In this document: positions 38,811-49,600 of the stretch, one piece after another
How the letters are laid out: each line of letters opens with the position of its first letter
Numbering within the stretch: the first letter of the stretch is position 1
Assembly: GCA_016745315.1 (NCBI GenBank)
Contig: CP066886.1
Coordinates: 558,001 to 622,000, forward strand
Origin: Arthrospira sp. PCC 9108
Lineage (GTDB): Bacteria; Cyanobacteriota; Cyanobacteriia; Cyanobacteriales; Microcoleaceae
Direction of reading: 5' to 3'
Length of the DNA: 64,000 nt
Translations under genes and position numbers: made by a program
The notes under the pieces: model-generated
What the model was told of the DNA's origin: nothing
Databases searched by the model: none
Seen by the model: the letters and a program-made list of their open reading frames with translations, nothing else

Positions 38811-40078
38811 CAGCGACTATCCTTTTGTGTTTTTCTACGACGAATTTCATCACCTACTGTAGCATTTAATTGTGCCCCCATAAGCACTACTAAGGAACTA
38901 ATGTTTAACCATAACAGGAGAACAATAAAAGTGCCGATCGCCCCATAGATAAGATTATAATACTCAGACTGGTAAACATACCAGCGAAATAAATTAGAGA
39001 TTAAAGCCCAAAAAATCGCGGCTAGAATTGAGCCAGGAATTAGGGGAGTTTTAGGCTTTCTGTAACTAGGACCATAACGATAGATAAAAGCAAAGTTAGT
39101 GGAGACAATGCCGAGGGTAATTGGCCATTGTAGACGATTCCAAGTATCCAATAATGTTGATTGAAGCAAACAATCTTGGACAGGTTCTTGAGCCAAACAC
39201 ATATCAATTTTATCTAGGGGACAATTACCAACTGTTTCTAAGATGCAACTTTTGCGGGCGATAATTTCCACCAAAAAATCACTAATAAACACGGCTCCTA
39301 ATGCCATAATTAATAGTAATAATGTCCCCAAAGTTAAGGCGATCGCAATTAATTTAGACTTCCAAAAAGGTCTGATTTTTTCTTGGGGTACTTGATGAAT
39401 CCTATTTAAGGCTTCCATAGCGGAACTAATCACCCCAGAAAACAGCCAAATAGAAATAATAAAACTAAAGGAGAATAATCTAGGGCTAAGACTTCTGCCA
39501 GATTGGCTCATAGTTGCCCCAATCAATTTTTGGACTTGTTCTGGTACTACTTCCCCTAACAAATTCGCCATTTCCAATAGGGTAGATTGTAGAGATTCAT
39601 TGGAACCAATAGCGGCTAACAGAGCTAAAAGCGCGGGAACCAGTGCTAGGGTAGAGTGATAAGCCATTTCGGCAGACAAACCGTATAACCGTTGTTGAAC
39701 AGTACGAACTCCTAAACTATGAAAAGTTTGCCAATTGAGGTAGGTAAAGAATAGAACAAAATCCACCACGCGCTTTTTGATTTGACGACCTAGCCACCAT
39801 AGGCATTTGAAAAGGATAATCAGCAGATCGGCGGTTTTGGCAGCTACCCAGTCGAACCCCAGACACCATGCTTTACGGTTGAGTATCCATAGGGTTTTCA
39901 ATCCCTGTAGCAGGGTTAACAGCAGCTTCCATAGCAGGTGTAGGAGTGTTAATAACAGGTTAACTATAATTTCAGCAGCATAGTCTATGATCTGGTTAAG
40001 GCTTGGCAGCTTTAACCGACAGTGCAATATTGCCCTATTTAGGTGATATAAAAATTGACAGGGCAATGCGAGTAGCAT
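38810..40078 (-). CDS. YihY/BrkB-type membrane protein
   Basis: A 422-residue inner-membrane protein of the YihY/virulence factor BrkB family. An extra N-terminal region of about 110 residues (amphipathic, Leu-rich, with at least one hydrophobic helix) precedes the family core, which has about six helices and the motifs LSAEMAYHSTLALVPALLALLA, WLFSGVISSAMEALNRIHQVPQE and a C-terminal GSILAAIFWALISNLFRWYV...YGAIGTFIVLLLWLNISSLVVLMGAQLNA. A loop of about 40 residues with four Cys (CILETVGNC, MCLAQEPVQDC) lies between helices and may hold disulfides. The family's transport role is unsettled; some members are suggested to export small molecules. It is coupled to the downstream usp gene. Confidence 0.85.
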   Translation of the reverse strand: MLLALPCQFLYHLNRAILHCRLKLPSLNQIIDYAAEIIVNLLLTLLHLLWKLLLTLLQGLKTLWILNRKAWCLGFDWVAAKTADLLIILFKCLWWLGRQIKKRVVDFVLFFTYLNWQTFHSLGVRTVQQRLYGLSAEMAYHSTLALVPALLALLAAIGSNESLQSTLLEMANLLGEVVPEQVQKLIGATMSQSGRSLSPRLFSFSFIISIWLFSGVISSAMEALNRIHQVPQEKIRPFWKSKLIAIALTLGTLLLLIMALGAVFISDFLVEIIARKSCILETVGNCPLDKIDMCLAQEPVQDCLLQSTLLDTWNRLQWPITLGIVSTNFAFIYRYGPSYRKPKTPLIPGSILAAIFWALISNLFRWYVYQSEYYNLIYGAIGTFIVLLLWLNISSLVVLMGAQLNATVGDEIRRRKTQKDSR

Positions 40079-40254
40079 TTTGCGGGTTGGGGAAGATTTA
40101 ATCAGGGCTACTTTATAGTATGACTTGTCGTGGGGGGTTTAACACAGAAACCGGGTGAGTAGGAGGTCATCTTTATGGGAGATTAACAATTGATGGTTTA
40201 AATTTCCCCAGGGGTTGAATGTTTCCGGTTGCTTATGGATTTGTAGGTTGAGTT

Positions 40255-40734
40255 ATGAGTCAGGATATTAGACAATGGTTGGATGAAATTAAGCGATTGC
40301 AAGAGCAGTTAGGACAACTGCGATCCGATCGCGATCAGGCTTTAGCTAGTGCTGATCAGTGGCGAGAGCGTTATAATACGGAAGCCCAGCAGCGCCGAGA
40401 AGAGGTGCGCCGCCATCAAGATGCGATCGCTCAACTGCGCGGAGATCTTGAACAACTACAGAATAAATTTGGTATTGCTAAAAATGAGATTCTGACGCGA
40501 GTACAAACCCAGCGGGAGGTTGAGGGTTTACAAACCGTGGAGGAGTTGCAAAATAAGATTATCCAGATTACCCTAGAACGCGATCGCGCTAGGGAACAGG
40601 TCCACCAAATGACGGCAGCCCTAGAGAAGGAGAAAGCCGATCACCTAGAAACCCGCACCAGTCTAACTACGGCTTTAGGGGATACCATGGACCTGCTCAC
40701 TAAGGCTCAGAATACGGCTAAGTTAAATAGTTAA
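40255..40734 (+). CDS. coiled-coil protein of unknown function
   Basis: A 159-residue protein that is almost entirely a charged coiled coil (about residues 5-145), with heptad patterns such as IKRLQEQLGQLRSDRDQALASADQW and LEQLQNKFGIAKNEIL. There are no Cys, signal peptide or membrane segments. It may be a structural or scaffold protein, but nothing in the sequence says for what. It is separated from the divergent BrkB gene by a stretch of about 175 bases and followed by a strong hairpin. Confidence 0.6.
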   Translation: MSQDIRQWLDEIKRLQEQLGQLRSDRDQALASADQWRERYNTEAQQRREEVRRHQDAIAQLRGDLEQLQNKFGIAKNEILTRVQTQREVEGLQTVEELQNKIIQITLERDRAREQVHQMTAALEKEKADHLETRTSLTTALGDTMDLLTKAQNTAKLNS

Positions 40735-40746
40735 CTGGACGCTACA

Positions 40747-40781
40747 GGAGGGGGTTGGACTGAAATTGAGCAACCCCCTCC
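40747..40781. terminator. bidirectional hairpin terminator
   Basis: GGAGGGGGTTG (40747-40757) and CAACCCCCTCC (40771-40781) form a perfect 11-bp GC-rich stem with a 13-base loop. It lies between the coiled-coil gene (stop 40734) and the convergent thrC (stop 40788), so it can end transcripts from both sides. There is no T-tract. Confidence 0.7.
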
Positions 40782-40787
40782 CACGGG

Positions 40788-41879
40788 CTAAAATCCCATA
40801 GCTTTAGCTACTGCGTCTAAATTAGCAGCAATACCCTCTTTAGTGGGGTTATTACTGTGGTTAATGGCTACATCGGGATCTTTTAAGCCATTACCTGTTA
40901 ACACACAAACTACGGTGGCTCCCGCTGGTACTTGGTCTTTGACTTTCAGGAGTCCGGCTACGGAGGAGGCGCTGGCGGGTTCACAGAAAATGCCTTCTTG
41001 GGAGGCTAATAGGCGATAGGCGTTGAGGATTTCCTCATCAGTAACGGCACTAAAACTGCCTTGGCTGGCTGATTGGGCTGCTATAGCCATATCCCAACTG
41101 GCTGGGTTGCCGATACGAATGGCGGTGGCGATGGTTTCGGGATGGGGCACTGGTTGGCCATTAACTATGGGGGCGGCTCCGGCTGCTTGAAATCCCATCA
41201 TCCTGGGGAGGCGATCGCATTTTCCTTCTGAATGATACTGACAAAATCCCATCCAGTAGGCGGTGATATTTCCGGCATTTCCCACCGGGATACACAACCA
41301 ATCAGGGGCATCACCCAAAGCATCTACCACTTCAAAGGCGGCGGTTTTCTGTCCTTCTAAGCGATAGGGGTTGACTGAGTTAACTAGGGTGACAGGATAT
41401 TGACGGGAAACCTCCCGCACAATGGTTAGGGCTTCGTCAAAGTTTCCTTCGATAGCTAAGACTTCCGCACCGTAGAGGAGCGCTTGGGCTAGTTTCCCCA
41501 GGGCTACATAGCCGTATGGAATCACGACAAATGCTTTTAATCCAGCTCGACGAGCATAGGCGGCGGCTGATGCTGAGGTGTTACCTGTGCTGGCACAAAT
41601 GACGGCTTTGGCTCCCTCTTCTTTTGCTTTGGATATGGCCATGGTCATCCCCCGGTCTTTGAATGACCCGGTGGGGTTCAATCCGTCATATTTCACATAT
41701 ACCTGCACCTGTTTTCCGATTTCGGCGGCAATGGTGGGGACTGGAATTAGGGGGGTATTACCTTCTTGCAGGGTGACAACGGGAGTGGCTGAGGTAACAG
41801 GTAGATAATCCCGGTATGCTTCAATCAGACCGGGCCAAATATTGAGTTTTCTTTCAGTTGCGGGCAAAGTCAGGGTCAT
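40788..41879 (-). CDS. thrC: threonine synthase
   Basis: A 363-residue PLP enzyme that makes threonine from O-phosphohomoserine. The PLP Lys is in [10 protein letters not shown] (K74), and the phosphate-binding loop and [14 protein letters not shown] segment follow; near the C terminus [11 protein letters not shown] is present. Length and pattern match the short bacterial/cyanobacterial class. It stands alone, convergent with the coiled-coil gene. Upstream there are about 280 bases without a gene, rich in GTCAACATC- and CTTGAGTCC-like stretches, but no amino-acid leader peptide or riboswitch is apparent. Confidence 0.95.
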   Translation of the reverse strand: MTLTLPATERKLNIWPGLIEAYRDYLPVTSATPVVTLQEGNTPLIPVPTIAAEIGKQVQVYVKYDGLNPTGSFKDRGMTMAISKAKEEGAKAVICASTGNTSASAAAYARRAGLKAFVVIPYGYVALGKLAQALLYGAEVLAIEGNFDEALTIVREVSRQYPVTLVNSVNPYRLEGQKTAAFEVVDALGDAPDWLCIPVGNAGNITAYWMGFCQYHSEGKCDRLPRMMGFQAAGAAPIVNGQPVPHPETIATAIRIGNPASWDMAIAAQSASQGSFSAVTDEEILNAYRLLASQEGIFCEPASASSVAGLLKVKDQVPAGATVVCVLTGNGLKDPDVAINHSNNPTKEGIAANLDAVAKAMGF

Positions 41880-42162
41880 TTCAATGTTACAGTTTGTGGT
41901 TTTGGGCTCAATTTACTTGACTTTTCAAGGTTGCCGTGGTATATAACTTGGGGCTCATAGATTAATCAGCCCTTGAGTCCTACTCAGGTGAAAACGGTTT
42001 CGCGCCTGTCACCCTTAACTCAGTTTACCCCTTATGTCAACATCAAGTCACTTTGATTTGGGGATGATGATGTTTTTTTCCAAACCAGTTTAACATGGGG
42101 TTAAAATATAGTTAAGATTTGTTGATGTGCAAGTTCAGTTTAGACCACAAAATTAATTACTG

Positions 42163-42378
42163 ATGCCAACTCCTTCATCGACTTTACCCCGTCCACAAAA
42201 TCTGTCATCCTTGCCGTTGTCTTCAGCCTCCGGTAAAATGGATAAGATGCCATCTATATATAGTGTTGATCAGCAAGTGAAGTTTTTGCATCTTCAAGCT
42301 GAGGTGGACACTCTACTGTTAGAATTACAAACTCTAAAGCAAATGCGATCGCTTAGTCCCACAGCGCCGAAAAATTAG
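42163..42378 (+). CDS. small conserved cyanobacterial protein
   Basis: A 71-residue protein. The first 30 residues are disordered-looking (Ser/Pro-rich); the C-terminal half, SIYSVDQQVKFLHLQAEVDTLLLELQTLKQMR, is an amphipathic helix likely to form a coiled coil. Peptides with this VDQQVKFLHLQAEVDxLL pattern recur in cyanobacteria as small hypothetical proteins, from memory. Start ATG 42163; no strong ribosome site is seen. It stands upstream of desA by about 330 bases. Function unknown. Confidence 0.55.
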   Translation: MPTPSSTLPRPQNLSSLPLSSASGKMDKMPSIYSVDQQVKFLHLQAEVDTLLLELQTLKQMRSLSPTAPKN

Positions 42379-42705
42379 GCCCAATCCCGCCAGGCGGCCA
42401 ATTGTCAAAAATCAGAAATTAGCGATCCCGATCGCAGATGGTGTGCTATAAATGATCAGACTAAACTTAACAGTCTGAGGGGTTGATTCAACTATTTGGA
42501 ATCAGCTAATCTTGGTTGGGAGTTTCTCTCAATCTCACTGCCGGGTAACTCATCAAAAAAAGACCGCTTAGGCTGGTTGATTGACTGAAATACCGAAGCT
42601 GTGGGCTGAGAAAGTTGTCAGCTACCTGGGCAGTTAAAAAAAAGCACATTCATTCAGAAGCCAGGCACCAGTAATGGTGGCTTGGTTTTCCCTTAAAATT
42701 CATCT
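42379..42705. other. desA leader region
   Basis: About 330 bases without a gene. It has several GATTGA/TGATTCAA words and a direct A-run (GTTAAAAAAAAGCAC near 42634) before a terminator-like hairpin right in front of desA (listed separately). The promoter of desA is expected here, but no clear -35/-10 pair is evident by eye. Confidence 0.4.
42661..42689 (+). promoter_or_regulatory. terminator-like hairpin in the desA leader
   Basis: CCAGGCACC (42661-42669) pairs with GGTGGCTTGG (42676-42685), nine base pairs with one bulge and one G-T pair, loop AGTAAT, followed by TTTT (42686-42689). It ends 17 bases before the desA ATG at 42706, with no clear ribosome site in between. This could be the terminator of an upstream transcript, or an attenuator or cold-responsive leader element for desA; cyanobacterial desaturase genes are known to be cold-induced. 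Confidence 0.5.
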
Positions 42706-43776
42706 ATGACCCTATCAATTGTAAAGTCTGAAGATTCATCGTCACCCCCCTCCGCAGTTCCCTCTGATTTGCGTTTAAGGGATATTATAAACACCCTCCC
42801 TAGTGATGTGTTTGTCCAAGACCGATACAAAGCTTGGATGACAGTAATCATTAATGTTTTAATGGTGGGTTTAGGGTGGCTAGGAATAGCGATCGCTCCC
42901 TGGTTTCTCCTCCCCGTGTTATGGGTATTTACAGGAACCGCCCTCACCGGATTTTTTGTGATCGGACATGACTGCGGACACCGTTCATTTTCTCGGAATG
43001 TATGGGTAAATGATTGGGTAGGTCATATCATGTTTCTGCCGATTATATATCCCTTTCACAGTTGGCGTATTGGTCACAACCAACACCATAAATACACTAA
43101 CAGAATGGGGTTAGATAATGCTTGGCAACCCTGGCGCAAAGAAGAATACCAAAACGCTGGTAAATTAATGCAGGTCACTTATGACCTTTTCCGAGGTCGC
43201 GCCTGGTGGATTGGTTCCATTCTACACTGGGCCAGCCTTCACTTTGATTGGACGAAATTTGAAGGTAAGCAGCGCCAACAGGTCAAGTTTTCCTCTTTGT
43301 TGGTGATCGGCACGGCGGCGATCGCATTTCCGACTATGATTTTAACCATCGGAGTTTGGGGATTTGTCAAGTTTTGGTTGCTTCCTTGGTTAGTGTTCCA
43401 CTTCTGGATGAGTACCTTTACCCTGCTTCATCACACCATCACCGACATTCCCTTTAGAGAACCCGAAAAATGGCACGAAGCCGAATCTCAACTATCAGGG
43501 ACTGTTCACTGCAATTATCCCCGCTGGGTTGAGTTTCTCTGTCACGATATCAACGTTCATGTTCCCCACCACGTCACCACCGCAATTCCCTGGTATAACC
43601 TCCGGAAAGCCTATGCCAGCTTACAGGAAAATTGGGGTGAATATCTCTATCCTGAGTGTGATTTTTCCTGGGGTTTAATGAAGGAAGTTGTTGACCACTG
43701 CCATTTGTATGATGAGAATAACAACTATCAGTCAATCCCGGACTACAAAAAGAGTTTAGCTGTAGCCGAAAAATAG
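42706..43776 (+). CDS. desA: acyl-lipid delta-12 (omega-6) fatty acid desaturase
   Basis: Thylakoid and plasma-membrane di-iron enzyme of 356 residues that introduces the delta-12 double bond into oleoyl lipids, making linoleoyl lipids, with ferredoxin as electron donor. The three His boxes are visible: GHDCGH (H88-H92), HNQHH (H124-H128) and HVPHH (about residue 287). Four hydrophobic helices surround them. In Arthrospira this step precedes gamma-linolenate synthesis by DesD, which is not in this window. DesA-type desaturases also resemble omega-3 DesB; the N-terminal and box patterns fit DesA better. A terminator-like hairpin follows the gene. Confidence 0.88.
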   Translation: MTLSIVKSEDSSSPPSAVPSDLRLRDIINTLPSDVFVQDRYKAWMTVIINVLMVGLGWLGIAIAPWFLLPVLWVFTGTALTGFFVIGHDCGHRSFSRNVWVNDWVGHIMFLPIIYPFHSWRIGHNQHHKYTNRMGLDNAWQPWRKEEYQNAGKLMQVTYDLFRGRAWWIGSILHWASLHFDWTKFEGKQRQQVKFSSLLVIGTAAIAFPTMILTIGVWGFVKFWLLPWLVFHFWMSTFTLLHHTITDIPFREPEKWHEAESQLSGTVHCNYPRWVEFLCHDINVHVPHHVTTAIPWYNLRKAYASLQENWGEYLYPECDFSWGLMKEVVDHCHLYDENNNYQSIPDYKKSLAVAEK

Positions 43777-43820
43777 CATAGGCTTAAATCTCTGTATCAG
43801 CCAATTAGTGGCTTAACCTC

Positions 43821-43856
43821 GGTCGGTTGTGGAATTTCCCAGCCGACCTTAATTTT
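43821..43856 (+). terminator. Rho-independent terminator of desA
   Basis: GGTCGGTTG (43821-43829) and CAGCCGACC (43840-43848) form a 9-bp stem with one G-T pair, followed by TTAATTTT. It lies 45 bases after the desA stop. Confidence 0.7.
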
Positions 43857-43955
43857 GGGTAATTGATTGGGTGAGTCAGACTTGACAGAAATATCAAATG
43901 ATGTTATGTCTAAAGCAAGTTTAATTATACTCATTACAGCTAAAGACATTAACTT

Positions 43956-45425
43956 ATGTCAAGCCCCACCGTAAGCCGGAACTGGAAACCGATAATCAAA
44001 GAATTTGCCGCCGTTGTAGGTAAGCGGGGGGTGGTTCAGCGACGGGAAGAATTGCTAGTTTATGAATGTGATGGACTAACCAGTTATCGCCAACGTCCGG
44101 CTTTGGTGGTTCTTCCTCGCACCACAGAAGAAGTCGCAGCAGCCGTGAAAATATGCGATCGCCATAATATACCCTGGGTAGCGAGAGGGGCGGGAACCGG
44201 ACTATCAGGAGGTGCATTACCCGTCACTGATTGCGTGATGATTGTCACCGCCCTAATGCGCCAAATTCTGAAAGTAGACCTCGAAAATCAGCAGGTCGTC
44301 GTACAACCAGGGGTGATTAATAACTGGGTAACTCAAACCGTCAGCGGTTCAGGATTTTACTACGCCCCCGACCCCTCCAGCCAGATTATCTGTTCCATTG
44401 GCGGTAATGTAGCCGAAAATTCCGGTGGTGTTCACTGTTTGAAATATGGAGTCACCACTAACCACGTCCTGGGCTTAAAAATCGTTACCCCAGACGGGTC
44501 TATCGTCGATTTAGGCGGTTCAATTCCGGAAATGCCAGGATATGACCTGACGGGTTTATTTGTGGGGTCAGAAGGGACTCTAGGCGTGGCTACGGAAATC
44601 ACCCTCAGAATTCTGAAAGCCCCCGAATCGATTTGTGTTCTGTTGGCAGATTTTGCTACCATTGAAGAAGCCGGACAATCGGTATCTGATATTATCGGGG
44701 CGGGGATTATTCCCGGTGGTATGGAAATTATGGATAATCTCAGTATTAATGCGGTGGAAGATGTCGTTAATACCGGATTATATCCCCGAGATGCCGGGGC
44801 GATTTTATTGGTAGAATTAGATGGTTTACAGGTGGAGGTAGACCGCAATAAACAGCGGGTGGCAGATATTTGTAAACAAAATGGGGCGCGGAATATTACT
44901 ACCGCCAATGAACCGGAAAAACGCTTGAAAATGTGGAAGGGTCGGAAGGCGGCATTTGCGGCGGCGGGTCATGTTAGCCCGGATTATTATGTACAAGATG
45001 GGGTGATTCCTCGGACTCAGATGGCTTATGTATTGAAAGAAATTGCGGCTTTAAGCGAAAAGTATGGCTATCGCATCGCTAATGTGTTTCATGCGGGAGA
45101 TGGGAATTTACATCCTTTGATTCTCTATGATAATTCTGTGGCAGGTGCCTTAGAGACGGTGGAAGAAATTGGCGGCGAAATTTTGAAAATTTGTGTTGAT
45201 GTGGGTGGGAGTTTGTCGGGGGAACATGGTATCGGGGAAGATAAAAAGTGTTATATGAATAAGATGTTTAATGAAGAGGATTTGGAAACTATGCAATGGG
45301 TGCGATCGGTTTTTAATGCTAAGGGTTTGGCTAATCCTGGTAAAATGTTCCCTACACCTCGCACCTGTGGAGAATCCGCTAAAGTTCAGAATGTTAAGAA
45401 GTTTGAAGGTGCTGAGGTATTTTGA
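43956..45425 (+). CDS. glcD: FAD-linked glycolate/lactate dehydrogenase (GlcD-like)
   Basis: A 489-residue FAD_binding_4 / FAD-oxidase C family flavoprotein. In cyanobacteria GlcD oxidises glycolate to glyoxylate in photorespiration, together with GlcE/GlcF; related enzymes use D-lactate. Visible: the PCMH-type FAD domain (WVARGAGTGLSGGALP, PDPSSQIICSIGGNVAENSGG, GLFVGSEGTLG) and the C-terminal domain with VFHAGDGNLHPLI and SGEHGIGEDK (the His-rich metal/substrate region). The C-terminal tail includes the conserved NPGKMFP. GlcE and GlcF genes are not in the window. It starts 180 bases after desA and is followed by trpD after 81 bases, which may share its transcript. Confidence 0.9.
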   Translation: MSSPTVSRNWKPIIKEFAAVVGKRGVVQRREELLVYECDGLTSYRQRPALVVLPRTTEEVAAAVKICDRHNIPWVARGAGTGLSGGALPVTDCVMIVTALMRQILKVDLENQQVVVQPGVINNWVTQTVSGSGFYYAPDPSSQIICSIGGNVAENSGGVHCLKYGVTTNHVLGLKIVTPDGSIVDLGGSIPEMPGYDLTGLFVGSEGTLGVATEITLRILKAPESICVLLADFATIEEAGQSVSDIIGAGIIPGGMEIMDNLSINAVEDVVNTGLYPRDAGAILLVELDGLQVEVDRNKQRVADICKQNGARNITTANEPEKRLKMWKGRKAAFAAAGHVSPDYYVQDGVIPRTQMAYVLKEIAALSEKYGYRIANVFHAGDGNLHPLILYDNSVAGALETVEEIGGEILKICVDVGGSLSGEHGIGEDKKCYMNKMFNEEDLETMQWVRSVFNAKGLANPGKMFPTPRTCGESAKVQNVKKFEGAEVF

Positions 45426-45506
45426 TGAGGTTGTGCGATCGCCTGACCTAACCTAGGATAAAATCAGAATGCCCAACCTAGATAATCCGAATTAATAGCC
45501 TTTACC

Positions 45507-46580
45507 ATGACTCATTTTGCCCCTGATGCTGATATCTGGCCGCAACTTCTCCAACAACTCCTAGATCATCAGTCCCTGTCCACCGACCAAGCCTCAATTT
45601 TAATGGAAGGATGGCTGAGTGAGTCTATCCCCCCTGTGTTATCCGGGGCGATTTTAGTGGGGTTACAAACCAAAGGAGTATCTGGGGAAGAGTTGGCGGG
45701 AATGGCGAAAGTATTACAATCGCAGTCCCAATCAGGAAATCTACCCACCCCCAGCGCAGATGGTTTAAAATCCCAATTTTCCCTAATCGATACCTGTGGA
45801 ACCGGGGGAGATGGGGCATCGACTTTTAATATTTCCACTGCTGTGGCGTTTGTGTGCGCCGCCGCCGGGGTTCCGGTGGCTAAACATGGGAATCGCTCGG
45901 CTTCGAGTAAGGTGGGCTCTGCGGACGTATTAGAGGGGTTAGGGGTCAATTTAGGAGCGCCCCTAGAAAAGGTTAGGGCGGCGGTTGAACAGGTGGGGAT
46001 TACTTTCCTATTCGCACCGGGTTGGCATCCGGCTATGAAGGCGGTAGCGCCCTTACGTCGAACTCTGAAGGTGCGGACGGTATTTAATCTTTTGGGGCCT
46101 TTGGTGAATCCCCTGCGTCCGGTAGGACAAGTTATTGGGGTGTTTGATCCGAGTGTTTTGGATGCGATCGCAAACGCCCTAGGACATCTTAACATCGAAA
46201 GAGCTATTGTTCTCCACGGGCGGGAGGGTTTGGACGAGGCGGGTTTGGCTGATGGTACGGATTTAGCTATTCTATCTGAGGGTAAGGTAATGCGATCGCT
46301 CCTGAACCCAGAAGATTTAGGCATCAATGCCGCCCCTATTAGCGCCCTGAAGGGGGGAGAACTATCGGAAAATATGGAAATTTTAACCCAGGTGCTACAA
46401 GGGAAAGGAACGACCCCCCAACAAGATGCTGTGGCGCTCAATAGTTCCCTAGCTTTACAGGTGGCTGGGGTAGTTCCACTCCAGGAACATCACCAAGGCT
46501 ATAGCCTGGCGCTGGATATTCTCCAAAGTGGGGCGGCGTGGTCAAAATTACAGGAGTTAATCGAGTTCCTGAAGTCTTAG
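45507..46580 (+). CDS. trpD: anthranilate phosphoribosyltransferase
   Basis: A 357-residue enzyme of tryptophan synthesis that joins anthranilate to phosphoribosyl pyrophosphate. Visible: the PRPP-binding [16 protein letters not shown] (residues 96-110), the [22 protein letters not shown] block, and [14 protein letters not shown]. Length is normal. Cyanobacteria usually scatter trp genes, and no other trp gene is near. A large antisense frame covers much of this gene but is a composition shadow. Confidence 0.95.
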   Translation: MTHFAPDADIWPQLLQQLLDHQSLSTDQASILMEGWLSESIPPVLSGAILVGLQTKGVSGEELAGMAKVLQSQSQSGNLPTPSADGLKSQFSLIDTCGTGGDGASTFNISTAVAFVCAAAGVPVAKHGNRSASSKVGSADVLEGLGVNLGAPLEKVRAAVEQVGITFLFAPGWHPAMKAVAPLRRTLKVRTVFNLLGPLVNPLRPVGQVIGVFDPSVLDAIANALGHLNIERAIVLHGREGLDEAGLADGTDLAILSEGKVMRSLLNPEDLGINAAPISALKGGELSENMEILTQVLQGKGTTPQQDAVALNSSLALQVAGVVPLQEHHQGYSLALDILQSGAAWSKLQELIEFLKS

Positions 46581-46651
46581 TTATGGATTGATTTTCCTTT
46601 GGCGATCGCTCCTAAATGGTAGGTTGAAATGGTGCGATCGCTTTGGGCAGG

Positions 46652-49600
46652 TTATCGCTCAGAATTCTGATGATCCGACAGGCGTTTATAGACTGCTGAA
46701 AGCAACCATTCCGAAACGACATTTTTAAAATCATTGTCATTCATATAACGAGCGAAAATAGTTTCATTTTGGTCTACACGCTCTACAAAAAGAGACTCAA
46801 CTATTTTATCAAACAGTAAACCAAATTTATTTACCGAATTGACTTGGGCTGCTTGTTGCAGTGCTTCCGTGTTGACAGCCGCTTCAACAATTTGGTCGAA
46901 GAATAGTTGGTCAGCTTGATTAAAGTCAGTACCAAAGCGGTTATTCAAAACATCAATTAACTGTGACAGCTTAACAGAATTTTCCCGCAAAATTGCCGTA
47001 CCAATTGCTGGGGAGCCATCTTGAGGAATCGTTTCTCCTTTTTTTAGGTGAATTGAGCCTTCACTGATTTTCTGAAGACGATAATATTCAAGCTTAATCT
47101 CACTATCAAAATCATATTGGTCTTGATTTGAGGGACGCAATAATTTAGTAGCCAAATGGCGGAGGAAAATATAAACTTGCTCCAAATCAGAATCCTGATA
47201 AGGAATAATCTGGCTTAAAAAACTATATAAATTGCGAAAAGCTGTTAATTTTCGTCGCCAGAGTTCTGCCGCTTCAACATCCTGCTCGTATAACGCCAGA
47301 AATCGATCTACAGCCGGATCTAGAGCAGCATTCATCCCTTGATGATCGCTAGGATTCTGACGCTGTTTTGGCTTAAAATAAATAGTGCAGAATCTGTTGA
47401 CTTCTTCACTTAAATATATTCCAGAAGCGTCGAGTTGACTTTTAAGGTGGTAAAGCTGTCCGGGTTCTGCTTCCTGTCCCAACTCTGCCCCTTCATAGAA
47501 CTGTTGAAAAGCCTCTTGAATTTCTTGACGTTTATTGACAAAATCGAGGATAAAAGTATCTTCTTTATGAGGGTGGGTGCGATTCAGGCGAGACAAGGTT
47601 TGTACTGCTTTAATACCCGCCAACCGCTTGTCAACATACATGGTATGGAGTAAAGGTTGATCGAAACCCGTTTGATATTTTTCCGCCACCAATAACACTT
47701 GATAATCATCACCAGCAAATTTTTCGGTTAATTCCTTTTCCCGAATTCCATGATTCATTTCTTCTTCGGTGTAAGTTTTCTCCGGTATTTTGTCATCATT
47801 GACAATTCCGGAGAAAGCAACTAAACTCTTGATGTCATAGCCTTTTTCTTTAATGTACTTATCAAAACTCTGTTTGTAACGAACTGCTTCCAGGCGAGAA
47901 CCTGTGACCACCATTGCTTTTGCTTTACCCCCAATTTTATGCCGCGTAAAATTATTAAAATGTTCTACCATAATTTGAGTCTTTTGTGCAATATTATGAG
48001 GATGTAAGCGCATAAAATGAGTTAGAGATTTAGCAGCTTGCTTCCGTTGAACATTGGGGTCATCACCAGAGTCTTTGAGTAGTTTAAAGTAAGCTGTATA
48101 GATGGTGTAGTTTTTTAAGACATCTATGATAAAGCCTTCTTCAATAGCTTGACGCATGGTGTAACGATGGAAAGGTTCACCTTCACGACCAAAAAATTTC
48201 AATGTTTTGTGCTTGGGTGTAGCCGTAAATGCAAAAAAGCTGAGATTGTCTTGTAAGGAGCGTTTTGCCATGCTGAGGAACATCTGTTCTAAATGTTCTA
48301 ATCCTTCTTCTTGTGCCATTTCACGGGCTTTCTGATGTAATGTTTCACCACCTAGCACTCCCTTCAATTCTGTAGCCGTATCCCCCGATTGTGAACTGTG
48401 GGCTTCATCAATAATCACCGCACAGCGACGAGTGGGTAGTCTTCCGCTTCCCTGTTCGTTTCGTTCTTCTGCAAGTTTAAGCAACTGTCGGGTTACAAAG
48501 GGAAATTTTTGGAGGGTTGTAATAATAAGAGGAACAGCACTTTCTAGGGCTTCTGCCAACTGCTTAGAATCTTTATCTATTTTTTGAATAACGCCTTGGC
48601 GGTGTTCAAATTGATAGATAGTATCTTGTAGTTGTCGGTCAAGAATACGTCGATCGCTAATCACAATGACAGTTTCAAAAATTCGCTGGTTTTCTGTGTT
48701 ATGCAGAGAAACCAAACGATGGGTTAACCAAGCTATTGTATTACTTTTGCCACTTCCTGCCGAATGTTCTATTAAGTAATTAGATCCGACTCCCTCCTCT
48801 TGGGTGGCTGCAATCAATTTTCGGACCGCTTGCAATTGATGGAAACGAGGAAAAATCATGGTTTCTTTCTGATATTTTCGCCCGCGATCGTCATATTTTT
48901 CTTCGATTTGTACATGAAGAAACTGAGCCAGAAGGTCTAATAAACTATCCGGTTGTAAAATGTTTTCCCAAAAATAGGCGGTGCGATAGGTTCGTCCTTG
49001 GGGGTCGCGAGGGTTTCCGGCACCGTTATTGTCACCTTGATTAAAGGGTAAAAAATGGGTGGCTTTTCCGGCGAGTCTGGTGGTCATCCAGACTTCTTCG
49101 GTATCAACAGTAAAATGAACTAAAGTTCGCCGTTTAAACTCAAAAATAATTTCGTGAGGATCGCGATCTTGACGATATTGTTGTTTCCCATGTTCTACGG
49201 TTTGTCCGGTTAGGGGGTTTTTCAGTTCTATCGTGACAATGGGGATTCCATTGAGACTGAGAGTAATATCGAGTTCATTTCGATGGCGATCGCTATATTG
49301 AAGTTGGCGGGTAATCCCAAGTTGATTGGCTTTGTAGCAGGTTTCCAAGTCAGAATTGAGGCTGTGGGCAGCTTTGAAATAGGCAATCCGCAGGGTGCGA
49401 CCATAACATTTAAAACCGTGACGCAGGGTATGGAGTGATCCATAGGTATCCATCCATTTACACAGGTCGGTAAGGATTTGATTACCCGTATTTTCTCCGT
49501 GTAAGGCTTCTAATTTTGCCCAGGCTTTGGGTTGGGTTTGACGGATAAAGTTAAGGGCAATATCTGGAAAAATGGCTAGATTTTTGTTAAATGGGGTTAG

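Noticed and set aside
44432..44908. 158-codon antisense frame in glcD
   Set aside because: Complement shadow; composition is not protein-like and no ribosome site is seen.
45569..46441. 290-codon antisense frame over trpD
   Set aside because: It lies entirely within trpD on the opposite strand, is rich in Pro/Ser/Arg as complement frames of GC-richer genes are, and has no recognisable domain.
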